From: Dendrophyllia cribrosa
Lineage: Eukaryota; Cnidaria; Anthozoa; Scleractinia; Dendrophylliidae
Assembly: GCA_024195265.1 (NCBI GenBank)
Contig: JAJLRJ010000008.1
Span: 2,522,501-2,586,500, forward strand
Reading direction: 5' to 3'
Length of the DNA stretch: 64,000 bases
Shown: positions 21,623 to 34,546 of the stretch, piece by piece
How positions within the stretch are numbered: the first letter of the stretch is position 1
How the letters are laid out: every line of letters starts with the position of its first letter
Notes under the pieces: model-generated
The model's database searches: none
What the model was told of the DNA's origin: nothing
What the model saw: only the letters and a program-made list of their open reading frames with translations
Translations under genes and position numbers: made by a program

Positions 21623-22186
21623 CCCTATTTTGCCTGGGGGAGGGGCACAAAGTGCCCACGCTAACTTTTAACATTCATAAGTTCTTTAATATGTATTCAA
21701 ATGTCATCAAACTTTGTAGCTTTTCTAACTTTTATCTAGCAACAATTTCATATGACATTTTATTGATCACGTGACTTGATGTTTCCATGGCAACAAGATT
21801 TTGACAGCCATGTTTTTTTTAATTTGCATATTATTGCTTTTGAATAAAGAAAAACAATGTTTATTGGTATAACTTTTACATTTTTACGTCATTTAGCGTT
21901 TATTGGTTTTGATTAATTTTGAGCTAATTTGGACGGTTTTTAAGAGGTTTTGAAAAATTTCAGAAATCCAAGATGGCGGCCGTATAACTAATTACCTAAT
22001 AACTACGTCATATGACGTCATCGTTCCATTGTGCGGACCGCAAAGGAGACAGTTTTGGACGTACTATGTACCCTCTAGGTTTCATTGTCATAGCCTTAAT
22101 GTTCTTGAAGTTACGAGAGGGGGGGGGGGGGGAGCACAATATGCCCCCAGGCTTAGGAACTCAAAAAAAGCCCAGGCAAAATAGGG
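21623..22186. mobile_element. piggyBac-like MITE, copy 1
   Basis: Ends CCCTATTTTGCCTGGG and CCCAGGCAAAATAGGG, followed on the right by TTAA; the left flank CTTA has decayed. A long G run lies near the right end. Two further copies sit in the arms of the large duplication. Terminal CCC with TTAA target sites is the piggyBac signature. Confidence 0.7.
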
Positions 22187-22291
22187 TTAACATCAAAATC
22201 AACTTACCATCTCATTCAATACGCCACATATCTAACAGCCATAGCCATTAATGTTTGTATTTACTGCAAGACAATTATGGTTCTTACCGTC

Positions 22292-22450
22292 TCACTTAAG
22301 AGCCATGACGCTATTTCCTACTTGTTGTTCCAATTCCCCATAGACGTTCCCTGGAGGCGAATACCGCGCTACTACGTAAGTCTGGGTCCAGAAGCCACGT
22401 TTAATAGTGGCAATCGCAACTCCTACTTTCCTGGTAGATTTCCACACGAC
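22292..22450 (-). CDS. Gene B exon 6: CAP end and stop
   Basis: Acceptor TAATTTACAG| then VVWKSTRKVGVAIAT, YVVARYSPPGNVYG and a short tail ending MALK and TGA. Phase 0 start, as in genes A and C. Confidence 0.9.
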   Translation of the reverse strand, partial: VVWKSTRKVGVAIATIKRGFWTQTYVVARYSPPGNVYGELEQQVGNSVMALK

Positions 22451-22666
22451 CTGTAAATTAGAGAAAAGGTAAACAAGCCAGGCGATATTAAGCATATCAT
22501 ACATTCAAAACCTGGTACGTGGTATATACTTTGTGCTGAGTCCGTTAAAAGATACTCTACTCTACATTACCTCTTTCCAATCACGTTTATATGCTTGTAT
22601 GGACGACAAAGGAGGGGGTAACTTTACGATGATGATAATAACAAAGACGATGACAATGACGACGAC

Positions 22667-22707
<41 letters not shown>

Positions 22708-25700
22708 CGACAATGACAATGACAATGACAACGACAACAATGATGATAACGAAGATGATGATATTGATAAATCTTACAATAGACTACCATTTCGTCAGAA
22801 TTACTAACCCACTAGGAAACGATAAATCATTTCATTTACCGTTGTCGGTCTCCACGCATATGTATATGTGGTTTCTTTCTTGCATATGTGGCTCATTCTC
22901 ATGTGGTTATTGACGAGCAAAGGATGGTGACCTTGCAACTTATGGAATGGCATCCACCCCAGGCGGGAGTAACAACACTCGTCGCGTTATGCGACGGAAA
23001 CTTGGAATAACGATCAGCAGTAAGCGCCAGCCGTGGTGGAAGACTAACCCGTCATGGTAACCCTTGAACAGTCAGTCCAAAAACAAACCTTACTCAGGAT
23101 ATATATCAAGCTGGATTTTTGAAAACCATACCGCTCTGAGGAAGCGTCTGGAAGTTTGTTTCTCTTTCTTCCTTTCTTTTTCTTTTTCAAAAGTAATGTC
23201 CAAATTTCGCAAAAAAAAATCAAATCAATTTATTTAAGTGTCAAAGTATTTAGTACGCGAGTATTAATTGTGGACAATAGCTTTCCAAATCTAATTGGAA
23301 TTTGAAAGTGTTGGTTTTTGAGGATATAAACAAAATACTGCTGTTAGTCTTTTTTCTCTGGCTCTCGCTTCGTTTCCTTTTTCTTTCTCCTTTGTGCGAT
23401 TTTCTGGCTGATCTGGGTCATAAAAACCTTGTTTGTACGTAATTTTCATCAACCATGTTTTAAAAAAATCAGCTTAAAATTAAATATAAACTGACAACAC
23501 ACACCTGCGTAAAATGTCCAATCTGAACACCAGGAGGAACGTCCCAAATATGTTTCGGTGGATGCCTGAAGGGATAGTCGGACACTTCCCCGTACCTGAG
23601 TATAAACGAGATAAGTTGACGCATGATTTATGTCTTAAATTGGTAATATTTTAAAGACCAGCGAGAAAAAAACAGACATCGTTAACCAGCAATGCGTCGT
23701 TTACTCTTTTATTATAAATGTAGTCTTTGTGATAAGGACTATGATAAGTTCCAGGTCTTCGATTGGAAAACACATGAGACACAACAACATGGGCTTCAGT
23801 AATTGCTGAGAACTGTACCGTGCTTAGAAAGTGTCGCAACAAATTTGACTGCCTTTTGTGTCAGTGAGATGCTATTCATAAAGGAGTTAAAACCTTCAAC
23901 TTTTTTTTAAAAAACAACTTTTGACGGTTAAACTTTATACTTGATAATGATGCTGGATGCATCAGAACGTCGAATTACTCTCTTATTCTAATGTTTATTT
24001 TAAACTGCTTGAACAAGCAACAGATTTTTTTTATTCTATCTAATTAGAACATGTATCAATATAAGCATACGTTACCAGGCTTCAACAGCGTCCTTGCAAT
24101 TACCCACTCTGCCGGCAGTATTGGAGGTGAAGTAAAGATTTTCTCCGGCGCCGCTCCACGGAGCATGTTTCATCTTACCATTATTTGCAATTTTAATTGC
24201 CCATGCTTGAGCCTTTATAGCTAGTGAACTATCCCAGGTCAGCGGTCTTGCCCTGTGCATGGCACGCTTGGAATTATGCGCCCTCAGGCATTCGCGTATG
24301 TTGACTGAAGATTTGAAAGAAAAGCAACAATGCTTAGGGACACATAAACTAACAAGAAAGGAACCTGCTCTTAACAAGAAATTTTCTTCCTACACTTCTT
24401 TCAGCCCAATTAAAACTATAATTCATTTAACTTCCCCTGCCAAAAATTTATATATATGGTTGCGTTATTCGGAAATGACCGAAACGTTTTTGATCAGTTC
24501 CAATAGCTGAAAAATAGTTGTAAGTAGTAAAAGCTTTATAAAAATTCTTTGCCAGTATACTGAGAAATATTTATACACGACATAGCTATCAAAGATTGCA
24601 AAAACTTTAACCAAAACAAGTGCAAATATTATAAAATTTTCAATCTGCGCGCTTAAATAAATAAATAAATAAATAAATAAGAACATGACTGTGGTATAAT
24701 AAACAATTTATTGATGGGAGCGTTTGCAAAGACGGCTGATTCGAAAAAAATGAAGCATCTTTTCGCTACGCGTGTTAAAACTTATCATTACCATTCACTG
24801 TGCTGGCTTCAGGAGCTTGAGTGGGACGGACTGAAAAACAAATATAGCATAAATCATATCCAAACAATGCATTAATTTTAAGAACAAATATGTATTATAT
24901 ATGTTAATTCTAATTTTGATTAGTTCTAAAGCATTAATTACGGTCATAGGGTTGAATCAAAGACTCCTTATGAGCCAACTCGGGAATAAGAAACGTTCGA
25001 AAAGACCTTCCCCTCTCGTAGACGTTTTGCTCCACCGACGCCCCACTGCCTGCCTCCACCTCCCCACCCTCCCCTCCCTCCAACACCGTTCCCATGGGTA
25101 AGGCAAGTTGCCATTACATATCGTAGGCTCAATGTTTACCGACCCCCTCCTGTTTCGCTCTCCCCAAACCCCAACCCCACCCCCCAACCCCTTGCGTCTA
25201 ACTCCTCACCTTCCCTCCCTCGCTCCAACAGCCGACCAATCGAGGGAAATTTTGTCCCATGCACTGCTATAAATCCTTTAACGCTTGTCGTGTTCACGAG
25301 ATAAAAAAGCGGTTATGCGACATACTAATATGAATGACTTCTATCCTGCACCCGCGCCCGTTTCCTGTATTCAGACCAATAGAAAGTCACAGTACAACAA
25401 ACCTTCACATAATCCACACGAGGCTGGACATGTCTTTGCCATGAAATCAGCATAATCATTATCTGGTTCACAGTAGCCCGATTTCTTCCAATATCCGCAG
25501 GCGGCATTTGTGTCGCCCCCTCCTTTAGGACACACTGGCAAAAACAATCATTTTCATTCTAATCATTTACTGCAGATATGAAGTAATTTTGCTCAGCTTT
25601 TGCTTGACGGTTCTACTTATCTGAAAATGTTCGAACAAATTCCAGGGGCGCTGTAACCAGCATGAGGCGAGCCGAGGCACTTGCCTCGGTAAAAATATAA

Positions 25701-26841
25701 TTTTCAATACTGGTACAAAAGAATTCGATCTCTCTTTGCAAGAGGCTATGAATAAAAATATGAAAGAAGTGTTTTCAGATATTGTCTCGGTGTGAAGTTT
25801 CGTCTGGCTACGGTCCTGGACTCATGCTTTGTAGTCCATCTTATCTAAAGGAAACTTATTTTTGTGTCAACCAAGTGATTTTCATACTGATTCACATTCA
25901 ATTGATAACTGCTGAAAACTAACTCAACATATCATGTATGGATCTTTGATACTAACCGTAATTATCTTCAAGGTAGGCATTCAAGTGATACCCCACTTAA
26001 TATACATGGGAAGGCGATTGATGAAACCCACCTATTTTCTATGATATTATATGTTACGAGTCAATGGAAAGCCCATTGTGCTTTCTGAGAACTCATTTGG
26101 TTATATGTTGATGATGACGTCATGGATTCGCCATCTTAGATTTTATATTTTCCAGAAAATCACCTCTATTGCTAAAGAATTAGTCAAAATCAATGAAATG
26201 ATGCAGGAGCTTATTACCTTAATGTAGATTAAAACTCTAAAGATACCAAAGGAAACGTACAGAACAGAGAATTGAATAACTAAGACAACGACATTTTGGC
26301 TTAAAAAATATCTATCAGAACCTAGTGACCATAAAAACACCTCCAGTGTTGTGCAAAAGAAATTTCCAAAATTGTCTACCCCATTTGTAAGATTGAGGGT
26401 TAACTCGACTTGTTTGAGTTATTCTTGTTTGTTTTGATTGAATCCTAGAAGTATTTTAATTTTGGTTGCTTTATTTGTTTACATGGCACTCATTACAACA
26501 AAAAACAAGAAAAGGACAAGAGGATTATCTTTGTTTTTAGTTCACTTTCAAGTTTATTCATTATCTTCGTTTATCGGTCCTAATTCATCGATCGATGAAA
26601 AAAAATTTAGCATAGTAAAGACAAAAAGAAGTTTCACACACACAAAAAAAAAACAAGTTCAGGATTCATGAATTATCAGAACGTCTTTGATTGTTGATGA
26701 CACCTTAAAACAAAACTTACATCCTCTTTTAGCGACAGCCCAGTAGTTGAGAGGTGAATTTGGAGGAGCCGGGTCGTGGTGGCGGCTTTCACAAACGGAC
26801 ATCAATACAACAAGGAAAACTTTTACCATCTTGGACACCAT
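22292..26841 (-). CDS. Gene B: secreted ShK-CAP protein, 6 exons
   Basis: Exons in transcript order are 26841-26721, 25534-25403, 24830-24792, 24304-24076, 23595-23505 and 22450-22292. They total 771 nt, a 256-residue protein. Order: signal peptide (KVFLVVLMSVCES), propeptide ending AKR, one ShKT motif with six cysteines, a 13-residue Pro/Ala linker, then CAP. Tetrad residues are readable: His in KMKH, Glu in GENLY, Glu in YGEVSDY and His in GHFTQ. Signature 2 is YVVARYSPPGN, Ala for Cys as in gene A. Phases are 1, 1, 1, 2, 0. It is transcribed towards gene A, so A and B are convergent with about 3 kb between. No clear TATA box or poly(A) signal was found. Confidence 0.87.
22622..22760. repeat. 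(GAT)n/(GAC)n microsatellite
   Basis: Imperfect ATG/ACG/AAT triplets in intron 5 of gene B. The Met/Thr-rich and His-rich frames over it are artefacts of the repeat. Confidence 0.9.
23505..23595 (-). CDS. Gene B exon 5: CAP middle
   Basis: Acceptor ATACTCAG| and donor CAG|GTGTGT. Encodes YGEVSDYPFRHPPKHIW and ends IGHFTQ. The 91-bp length equals the matching exon of gene C. Confidence 0.9.
24076..24304 (-). CDS. Gene B exon 4: CAP first part
   Basis: Acceptor AAATCTTCAG| leads to NIRECLRAHNSKRAMHRARP, the first CAP helix, then the tetrad His and GENLYF. Donor GCCTG|GTAACG splits the Trp codon (phase 2). The ATG-initiated reading upstream of the acceptor is intron. Confidence 0.9.
24792..24830 (-). 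CDS. Gene B exon 3: 39-bp linker exon
   Basis: Acceptor TTTGTTTTTCAG| and donor G|GTAATG bound 39 bases encoding RPTQAPEASTVN, phase 1-1. It corresponds to the mucin exon of gene A and the 24-bp exon of gene C. Confidence 0.75.
25403..25534 (-). CDS. Gene B exon 2: ShKT domain
   Basis: Acceptor TTTTTGCCAG| and donor G|GTTTGT. Six cysteines: CPKGGGDTNAAC, then WKKSGYC and CPASCGLC. Phase 1-1. Confidence 0.88.
26721..26841 (-). CDS. Gene B exon 1: signal peptide and propeptide
   Basis: ATG at 26841; a hydrophobic stretch VKVFLVVLMSVC, then a His/Pro-rich propeptide ending WAVAKRG. Donor GGA T|GTAAGT, phase 1. The Lys-Arg just before the splice mirrors genes A and C. A second in-frame ATG lies four codons in. 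Confidence 0.85.
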
Positions 26842-28092
26842 CTAAGAAGGAAGATGAAGAGAACAAGGTGATTTCCATTGATTCCGCGATCTTTATCATG
26901 ATAAGTATACGTACGTTGGTTGTAGTCATTGTTTTAATTTACAATGTTTTTTTTTGTCAGACGACCTTGTACCTCTTTTTCTTTTAGATAGTTGGAGGAA
27001 TTTTCGCCGTACTAAATCACGTTTAAAATAAAAATTGAGTGAAAAGGCACAACGAGGTTTCGAAAGCTTTTTGGCTTCATTTTCAATTTTAAGTAACTGC
27101 TATTTTGGAGTTCAATTGCGTCACTCCATTATTTTATTCTCAATTTTCAGCTCAAAATGTTTTGTTATCAAAATAACATTTGTTCTTGAAAAACTATATG
27201 GGGTGTGTCAAAGTTTTCCTTCTGAGCTTAGTTGAATCATTTTCTAAGGTAGTACTTTTCATGTCAAAATGACAAAAAAAAAATTTGTGAAAATTGCCAA
27301 GAAAGGCAGTCAGGACATTCTTGCCCACGGCCCCGCTTCAATTCCATAGAAATATTTACAGTCGCTGGAATACACTGTCTTCATAGCAGAATATTCTTCG
27401 CACTGAGTTATAATATGATGAGCTGTTGGCATGAGTGTTTTTTTTTTTTTCAATTGACTTCAACTGCTTGTTTAAGTCCCTGCAGTTCTCTTTTTCTTTA
27501 CGATTATTTTGAGATGTGATAACTTAGCAAAGAAATACGAACCTTGACGCCGACAATCAGGAAGAGAAAGCTTTCCCCAACAAACGATTTCTGATTGGAA
27601 TAAGCAATTTATATCGGGAACTATAATTATGTAAACTAGAACTAATAGAAGCTGATATCGTATTGTTTTTACCATGTCTTTTATCGCACAGCTATCAAGA
27701 TTCATTTGGGTAACAAGTCGAACTCTCCTTATCAAAATGTGTTTGAGAGGCGTGGTTTCGAACAATAACATTCTCTTATTATTAAATAGTGCCGGGATCG
27801 TTTTGTTGGTGTTCTTCAAGTCTTGGACATCTCACACTTTCGACAAAAAAATGTCAGCTAATTAAATTCTCAAGATGCGACCTTGATAAAGCTGACGATT
27901 ATCACAGAAATATAGAAACTAAATGCCACCTTTAATTGTCCAGTTCACACAATTGTGCAACGAAAGTCAGCAGTAGTGTAGAATAACAAATGTTGTACTG
28001 TTGCCATACACTTGTTTTTTTCTCTAATTAAAGATAAACATTGTTTTATGAGAAAGATTTAATTTTCATCATGTCACGAGTATGGGACAAAT
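26842..28092. other. Stretch between gene B and inverted arm 1
   Basis: It should contain the gene B promoter, but no core element stands out. ORFs at 26754-26987, 27035-27235 and 27472-27819 lack motifs. I see no repeat array or RNA gene. Confidence 0.4.
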
Positions 28093-29155
28093 AAATAAAC
28101 ATATCTGAGTCCCCAACAGGATTGAAACATACAACATTAAGATTTACCATCTTTCTTTATTTTTTAAACTTTTTAATTTCCTAATTAATTATTCATTCAT
28201 GAAAACTCCTCTCTCTACACAAACCTAATCTGCTGACTCGTTGCATATTTTGGTTAGGTGAAGAGGTCTAGGGAAGTCAAATTGGAGTCAAGTAGTATGA
28301 AAACAATGTCTGACTCATCAAGGAATCTCTCGATTTTTTATTGGACTATTCAATTAATGCCTCCCTATTTTAAAAGCATTCGCTCGCCCCTGAGAGTGTC
28401 AAACGTTTACAGGTTTTAAGCATTTAATTTTAACATAATAACAAAGTTAACATAAAACAACATAATAATTTATTTAGAAAGTCAACGAAAAACATAAAAA
28501 ACACCTCCTATGAGAGATCTGAGAATGATGTGCTGATGTGCGGTAACACATAAGAATTTAACCACAGATTTAAAAGCCAGAAGCACATTTAACCTGGATT
28601 TGATGATTGACTTATCAGGTTTGTCCCTGCTGATGGCACTTGAACAAAAGGATTAATTATAGCATTAATTAGCGACTGGATCCCAAGAGTATATCCATGA
28701 CAGCGGTAGTTTTGGCATTTAAAGAGCAAACAACGATATGCCGAGAAGGCGGTGTTTAAGAACTCATTGGTTTGACTACTTGATCCTTATTAAACTTAAC
28801 TTATGGAAAAAACTGATAATCCGCCTAAGTAATGACTTTTAATTACCTAGCTGTTGCCACAGGGTGCGATAAAACTAAAACTAAAGGGGATAATTTTATT
28901 AAAATACCACTTTTCATTAAATTGAGAAGATGCGGTATGATAATGTAGGTCAATTAGAAGGTTGATCGCTGGCAGGCCTTTCGAATTTGCAGTGAAACTA
29001 TGGGCCATCGCAAACCACAGGAATATGGGATTTTCCTTTTTCACGCCGTTGATTTAATATCATGGCCTTTTTAAAAAAAAATATATATATATATACGGCT
29101 CTTTTATCCATTGTTCACCAGCCTAGTAATCCCAGTATGCTTATATGTCATTATA

Positions 29156-29693
29156 GCTTTATTCTAGCTGGTTGGACATTAAAACAATATCAGTTATGTT
29201 GATTTTTTCTTGATTTTTCTCAACGTTCGGCTTGAGAGTCATAAGGAGTGGTTAATACTGACGACAAAACAGTTACAAAACGACAAAGAAAAGGATTTTT
29301 AGGTCATGCAGAGGCGATTCCTAATGTCATTTTTTCAGTGAGTACTTTTCCATCTTTAACTCCCCTTTGTTTATGTTTGTATTCAGAGGTTAGCATTAAC
29401 TTCCAAATAAAAATACTATCAAAGTAGCGGCCTTTTAATTTGTATAGTTATCGTATTTTGAGTTATCATGTTGGTTGCTGCACATTCTTAGCGGTTATTC
29501 AACGAAACTGCATCACGTGTTCGCTCATGATCACGCCGATACATCATCCCAAAGAATACAATCCTTAGAAGTTTCACTTAGGCCAGCAGGCCGATATTGA
29601 GGCAACCGAGGTCCTACCTCGGTAAAAAGGCTTTTTTTCTTTTAAAATAGAAAAATAGTATAAAATGTTTCAAGAAAAGAACGACCTAGGCCA
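29156..29693. mobile_element. ~540-bp insertion present only in arm 1
   Basis: Arm 2 joins GTCATTATAAGAGTGC directly, whereas arm 1 has about 540 bp between GTCATTATA and TTAAAGAGTGC. Within it is a hairpin AACCGAGGTCCTACCTCGG followed by TAAAAA. A related hairpin (GCCGAGGCACTTGCCTCGG) occurs in gene B intron 1 at about 25672. Family unknown; boundaries are good to a few bases. Confidence 0.6.
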
Positions 29694-30442
29694 TTAAAGA
29701 GTGCTAACCGCAGTTAACTTTACTTATGAGAATATTCACCAGGTTACGCATTCTTTTTCTATCTCTCTACTGCGTCTCGGTAATAATTTAAGTCTTGGTT
29801 CTGGCCTGTTTATGCTTCTGGTGTAATTTTTGGTCGTATCTCAGCTTTCTTGGTACCTACATGTTGGTCATTTAAACATTTCATCATTACGAAATTAAAA
29901 GTGTCCACGTATTGTAAAAATGGACACGCAACCAGGGTTAAGCATGATTAAAATGGAAAACGTTCCCTTCTCTGATATGAGCTTTCGGCGACCTATCTAC
30001 AGCCTGTGACCACGGGTACAGCTAGATAGGTAGCCGAAAGCTCATATTTTAAATCATTTTAGCCAGAGAACGTTTTTCGTTTTAATAATAAAAGTATCCA
30101 ATTGATAAAAATTGTCGAAATTCTCACGTCAGTTCATACAGTCAGATCATGCACGTATTAGGTCACTCCCTGCGACACGGTTTCGATTTTAGACGTGCAT
30201 GTTCTTTGACTTTTTAAGCTGTGACTAATGCTCGTTCGTATCAATTATTCAAAGATGTTGCACCGCAAGCAAGTTGAACCAAGGCAAAATACTGATACAA
30301 AAGACAGTAAAATTATCAAGCCGTACGCACACAAGGTCATCGGATCTTAAAATCTAAATTATCATCATCGTAATTGCTCTTCCTGCCAGTAGGCGCATTA
30401 TAAGGCCATGGCATTCCGTTTCAATGCCATGTTGTCCCTAGC

Positions 30443-31936
30443 TTAACTGCTCTCACAGTGTTTCAATCGTTCCACCCTGTCTGTCATCTTTCGGTTTAGA
30501 ATAACATCTGGTAAAATCACAATATTGATTTCAAATTTGCCAACGAATTCATGTGTGTGCTTTCTTAATATTTCCAAGGATGTAGGCTGACCACATCTGA
30601 TACTAGAAACATCAAGCTGAAAGTGTGATTTTAATTATATCTTTATCATGGTAATCGATATCTGCACACCTGCTACTACCGGGAGACATCGGTTTACGAA
30701 TGATTACCTTTTCAAGAAGAACTCTTTTATCTTTTTGAAATTATGTTTTGCGATGATCATCACCTTCATAACAAATTTTTCATTTTTTTTTTACAATTTT
30801 TGAAATTGCTGTGTTTTCATGATTGTGCATAACCTTGAAAAGAAAATTTTAAATATTTCAGGATGTGTTCAGAGTTAAGGTTTTATACTAACTACAATAT
30901 AACCGTAAATGAAAGTAACTGAGATGTTTTTAATAAACACAAACCAGCTTGTGTTTTTGGAGTTTTAATTACTAACAGGGAACACCGTATAAGAAAAGTA
31001 TCACAGACCCGTCTGTCTACTGATTCAATGCGCAAATATTCAGTTTATACTTGAAAATATTCCTTCCAAGCGAAAAATCAAGAACAATAAAGAGTAAAAA
31101 ATATTTGCAGTTTAAACTTCTTGTTTTTATGATTGCTACCGGCCTTAAAAAGAAAATAGTAATGTTTTGAGAATGTGTTTATATTTGAAGTTTTGAAAGT
31201 ACAATATAGCCGTCGCTGAAAGCAAATGAGATGATTTAAAAAACACAGACATGTCACAGTGACTGTGATGTGTTTTAGAGTTTTACTTACACTGAATACA
31301 ATATAGCAATCAAATCACAAAACACCTCTTCCTATTCAATGCTCAATACCACATGGATAATCAAGGGCGCTGAAGCAATATGGACTCCAAGCATAACATC
31401 AAAAAGGGTAGCTCAAAGAAAGGGAAAATTGTTGCTTTCGAAATATTTTGCCCATTAACAATAAATAAAGACAATATAGCATATGAACACATTGATACTT
31501 TTTCAACTGTAAGCTAAATGGCAGAAAACAACTTCAAATCGCTTTGGACAGCTCGTCAATCACATGTTTACCTCTCGGATTTACAACACAAATTATTTCA
31601 TTTCTTAAGCAAGGGGATATTTAAGTTAAGACAAGACATTCAAGGATGATTATAAACTAAAGTAATCTAATGCAGTCTTTCTTAAGCCTTTTAAGGGAAG
31701 GGGTTCGAAAGGCACGCTCATGTCTGCTTAGAATGCACACATTTTTTTCCTGAATGTTAAACTAATTTACTGAAAACATTCAAATCTGTGTTTTTGTCAG
31801 GTAGCTTTAATTTAAAAAAAAAAAATTAAATAATCAGTTTTCCTTGTTATGAATAAATATCACTTTCTAGAAGCCCCTAGTGTTGAAATGAAGCTTCGAG
31901 ACATTTTATTAAATTACTTACCTTCATTCTGGACAT
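30443..31936 (-). CDS. Candidate gene D, arm-1 copy (D1)
   Basis: Mirror of D2 in arm 2. Parts: start exon ATG 31936 to donor at 31922|GTAAGT; possible 27-bp microexon 30734-30708; last exon 30616-30443, 57 codons and TAA. The last exon differs from D2 by one synonymous base (GTT versus GTC). The microexon acceptor is CAA here instead of CAG in D2, so normal splicing of D1 may be lost. A TATA-like element lies beyond 32062 on the minus strand. Function not recognised. Confidence 0.35.
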
Positions 31937-34336
31937 CGCACCAAAATAATCTTCTGAAGCTTGAAAGAACAAGGAAAGCGTTGTGTAACAAACAACTCTC
32001 AATCGAATCTCGCCCAGCTTTTGCGGAAAATGTTTTCGCTTGTGTTGCACGCCAACCGACACTGACTAAAATGAAGCTTTATATTTGCCGAAAAGGATAT
32101 AAAAACCACTTTCGCTGTTTACATATTTGTTTTCCTTGTTATATCAATAAGTGGTTTGCAATATTCCGACGCCCCTTTTTAAATGGCTACTTCTGTAATC
32201 ATCAAGCCTGATAATAGAGCATGCGCAAAAGGTGCGAAGAGTCCAGTCACAACGCTAAAAAAGAGAACAGATTTTGCAGTTTATAATCATGTGCGTGAGT
32301 TAAATTTTTTTATTAAGCTATCTATCGATGTTTTGGTCCCTTAAAATATACAAATAAACTCTAGAAAGATACTGAAAGCCGTGACGAAAATTGACAAAAT
32401 TATTTTTAATTGCTTCTATCGAAATCAAATAGATCAGTTCCCTGGAAATAAATTATATTTATTCTAAGTTAAGACTATCTTTATGCGGAAGATTTGTGTC
32501 TAATTTGACGGTCTTTTTATTCGTGCCCACATTCGTGCAGACAGGAAATAAAAAAATAACATCCTTTCCGAGAAAGCTTTTATTGGTTTTAGAAATGTTA
32601 TTTGTGAAGAAAATTTTGTCCGCAGAATACAAAAAAATAAGCATCCATTTTACATGTTTGTGGAATGATTGAAAAGCAAATTTTCCAAGTTTTTTTTTTT
32701 TATTATACTAGTGGGTTGTCGTTGCGTGTCTTGTGGAAAATTTTTTATCACAATTATTCAATTAGGGAATCCATTTTAGTTTAGATAATTATGGAATAAA
32801 ACTCTTAAAACCTTGACGGGGTTACTCAAGGTCAAACAACATCTTTCCGAAAAGTGACCGTCAAAAAATCGGACGATAAACTTCGATGTACATTGCCGGT
32901 GTTGACTTAATAATTAAGTTTGAGAACAACTAAATGTAGACTTTAGAAGAGCTTGCCACGAAGAGGCACAGACATGTTTAAAATTCAATTAAAACAGTTT
33001 TATCTGGATCATTATCCTTTCCATTTCAATTTACCTTTAAAGGAAGACATCCGTTTGCAGGCATGCAATGCACGCAATCAGTATATTTCACTTTGAATCG
33101 ATTACTGATTAAAATACACGAGGATTTTGATACCTGCAATCCGGAGGAGACACAAAACTGTTCAGTCGAGTTATTAAACGTTTCAGTTAGCAGAGGTTAA
33201 TTCCCTGAAGTGAGTTGAGATAAAGACTAGAAACTGCACGCACCAAAATTTGGACGAAGCAAGATCAAGTACCATATGCAACACACTAAAGATTACTTGT
33301 TAAAGGAGCAACATGCCAGTCATGGGGATTTGACGTTTTTGGATTAAAACTTACCTAAATTAAAACTATATACTTTTGTCAGACACAAAATGCTTATAGA
33401 AAACCAAGAGAAGTATATTAAGTGAATTAACCTTCAAAGAAAGAATATACCATAATCAGAGTTTTAGCAAGTCTTCCCAGAAACTAGACCAGGTGATAAT
33501 TATGAAAACATTGGCCCAATGTTTTCAAGTTGCAATCCATTTCCATCGCGGCCATCTGCAGCCCAATACACATATTTTTTTACTTTTAGACACCTAGTAT
33601 ATAGAATAATTTTAAACAAAACTGTACCATTATTTTTGGGTTTCCAGTGATATAAATATGTCTTTTGACCTTTTTAAGTAACACTGGAAATGGCGCTACA
33701 GCCCCTTTGATAGTATATTACATATTGTTACCGAGTTTTACCGCTCTTTGCACATCTGTTTCAAGTTTAATCAAAATAATGTAACAGCTTTAATAGATTT
33801 GGTTTAGCTCGTACTTTTCGTTTATGCGAGTCCTTAACTACGTTTGATCTACATTTTTAACAGAACCGAAAATATAATGAGTTGATAAATGAATGGCTAT
33901 TATTTTGAATAAGAAAACAAGCTGTGACCTACACGTTGTTTTCCTAAAATTGAAAGTTATAATGATGAAAACTTATATCATTAATTTGTGAGTTAGGGTC
34001 TTATCGATGTATAGCCGTGTAACCTTCACACAATTGCATCGCAGCAGGTTCGTTAGGCTTTCCAAATGCAGTATGAATTTATATCTCTGAACAGATCAAG
34101 TACAAGGAAGTGAATTTTGTTGCTTCCAGCTGTTGAAAATGTAAGAGTGACATCACTAAAATTGTGAATAATTTTAAAAACTGATTCCAAATTATAGTGT
34201 GTAACTTCTATAACCTTCTCACTGAGGGTCGTCCTGGCCTCTTGTTAGTGCATGGAAGCAAAACGTCTTTGAGAGTTTGAATCGTGTAGTCGCTCGCACG
34301 ATCTGAACGCACAAGCAAAACAGAAATAGAGCCCGA

Positions 34337-34546
34337 TCACAGGTTACAGCAGTTTGTCTTTTTGGTAAAAGAATGGGATAAAGAGTATGATTTTAGGTAA
34401 TCTAGGTGAAAAAGCCTTTTCATGCCATTTACAAATAAAACCACATGCATATTGCTTACGCTTTTGTTCACGTCAAAAACGAATTCGTTTATTTTCTCCG
34501 GGTAAGATTTAAAGTAAGTACCGTAAAACTCCATAAGTAACGACAC
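34337..34546 (-). other. Short ORF, arm-1 copy (69 codons, truncated)
   Basis: Matches the first part of the 112-codon ORF at 53667-54005 in arm 2, but stops early where arm 1 has CTG TGA and arm 2 has CTG CGA. No known domain; I cannot say whether either is expressed. Confidence 0.25.

Noticed and set aside
22533..22913. Met/Thr-rich ORF and His-rich antisense ORF
   Set aside because: Produced by the GAT/GAC microsatellite in a gene B intron.
31849..32211. 120-codon plus-strand ORF in arm 1
   Set aside because: It is antisense to the promoter and first exon of candidate gene D1, and the mirror copy in arm 2 is shorter and different at its ends.
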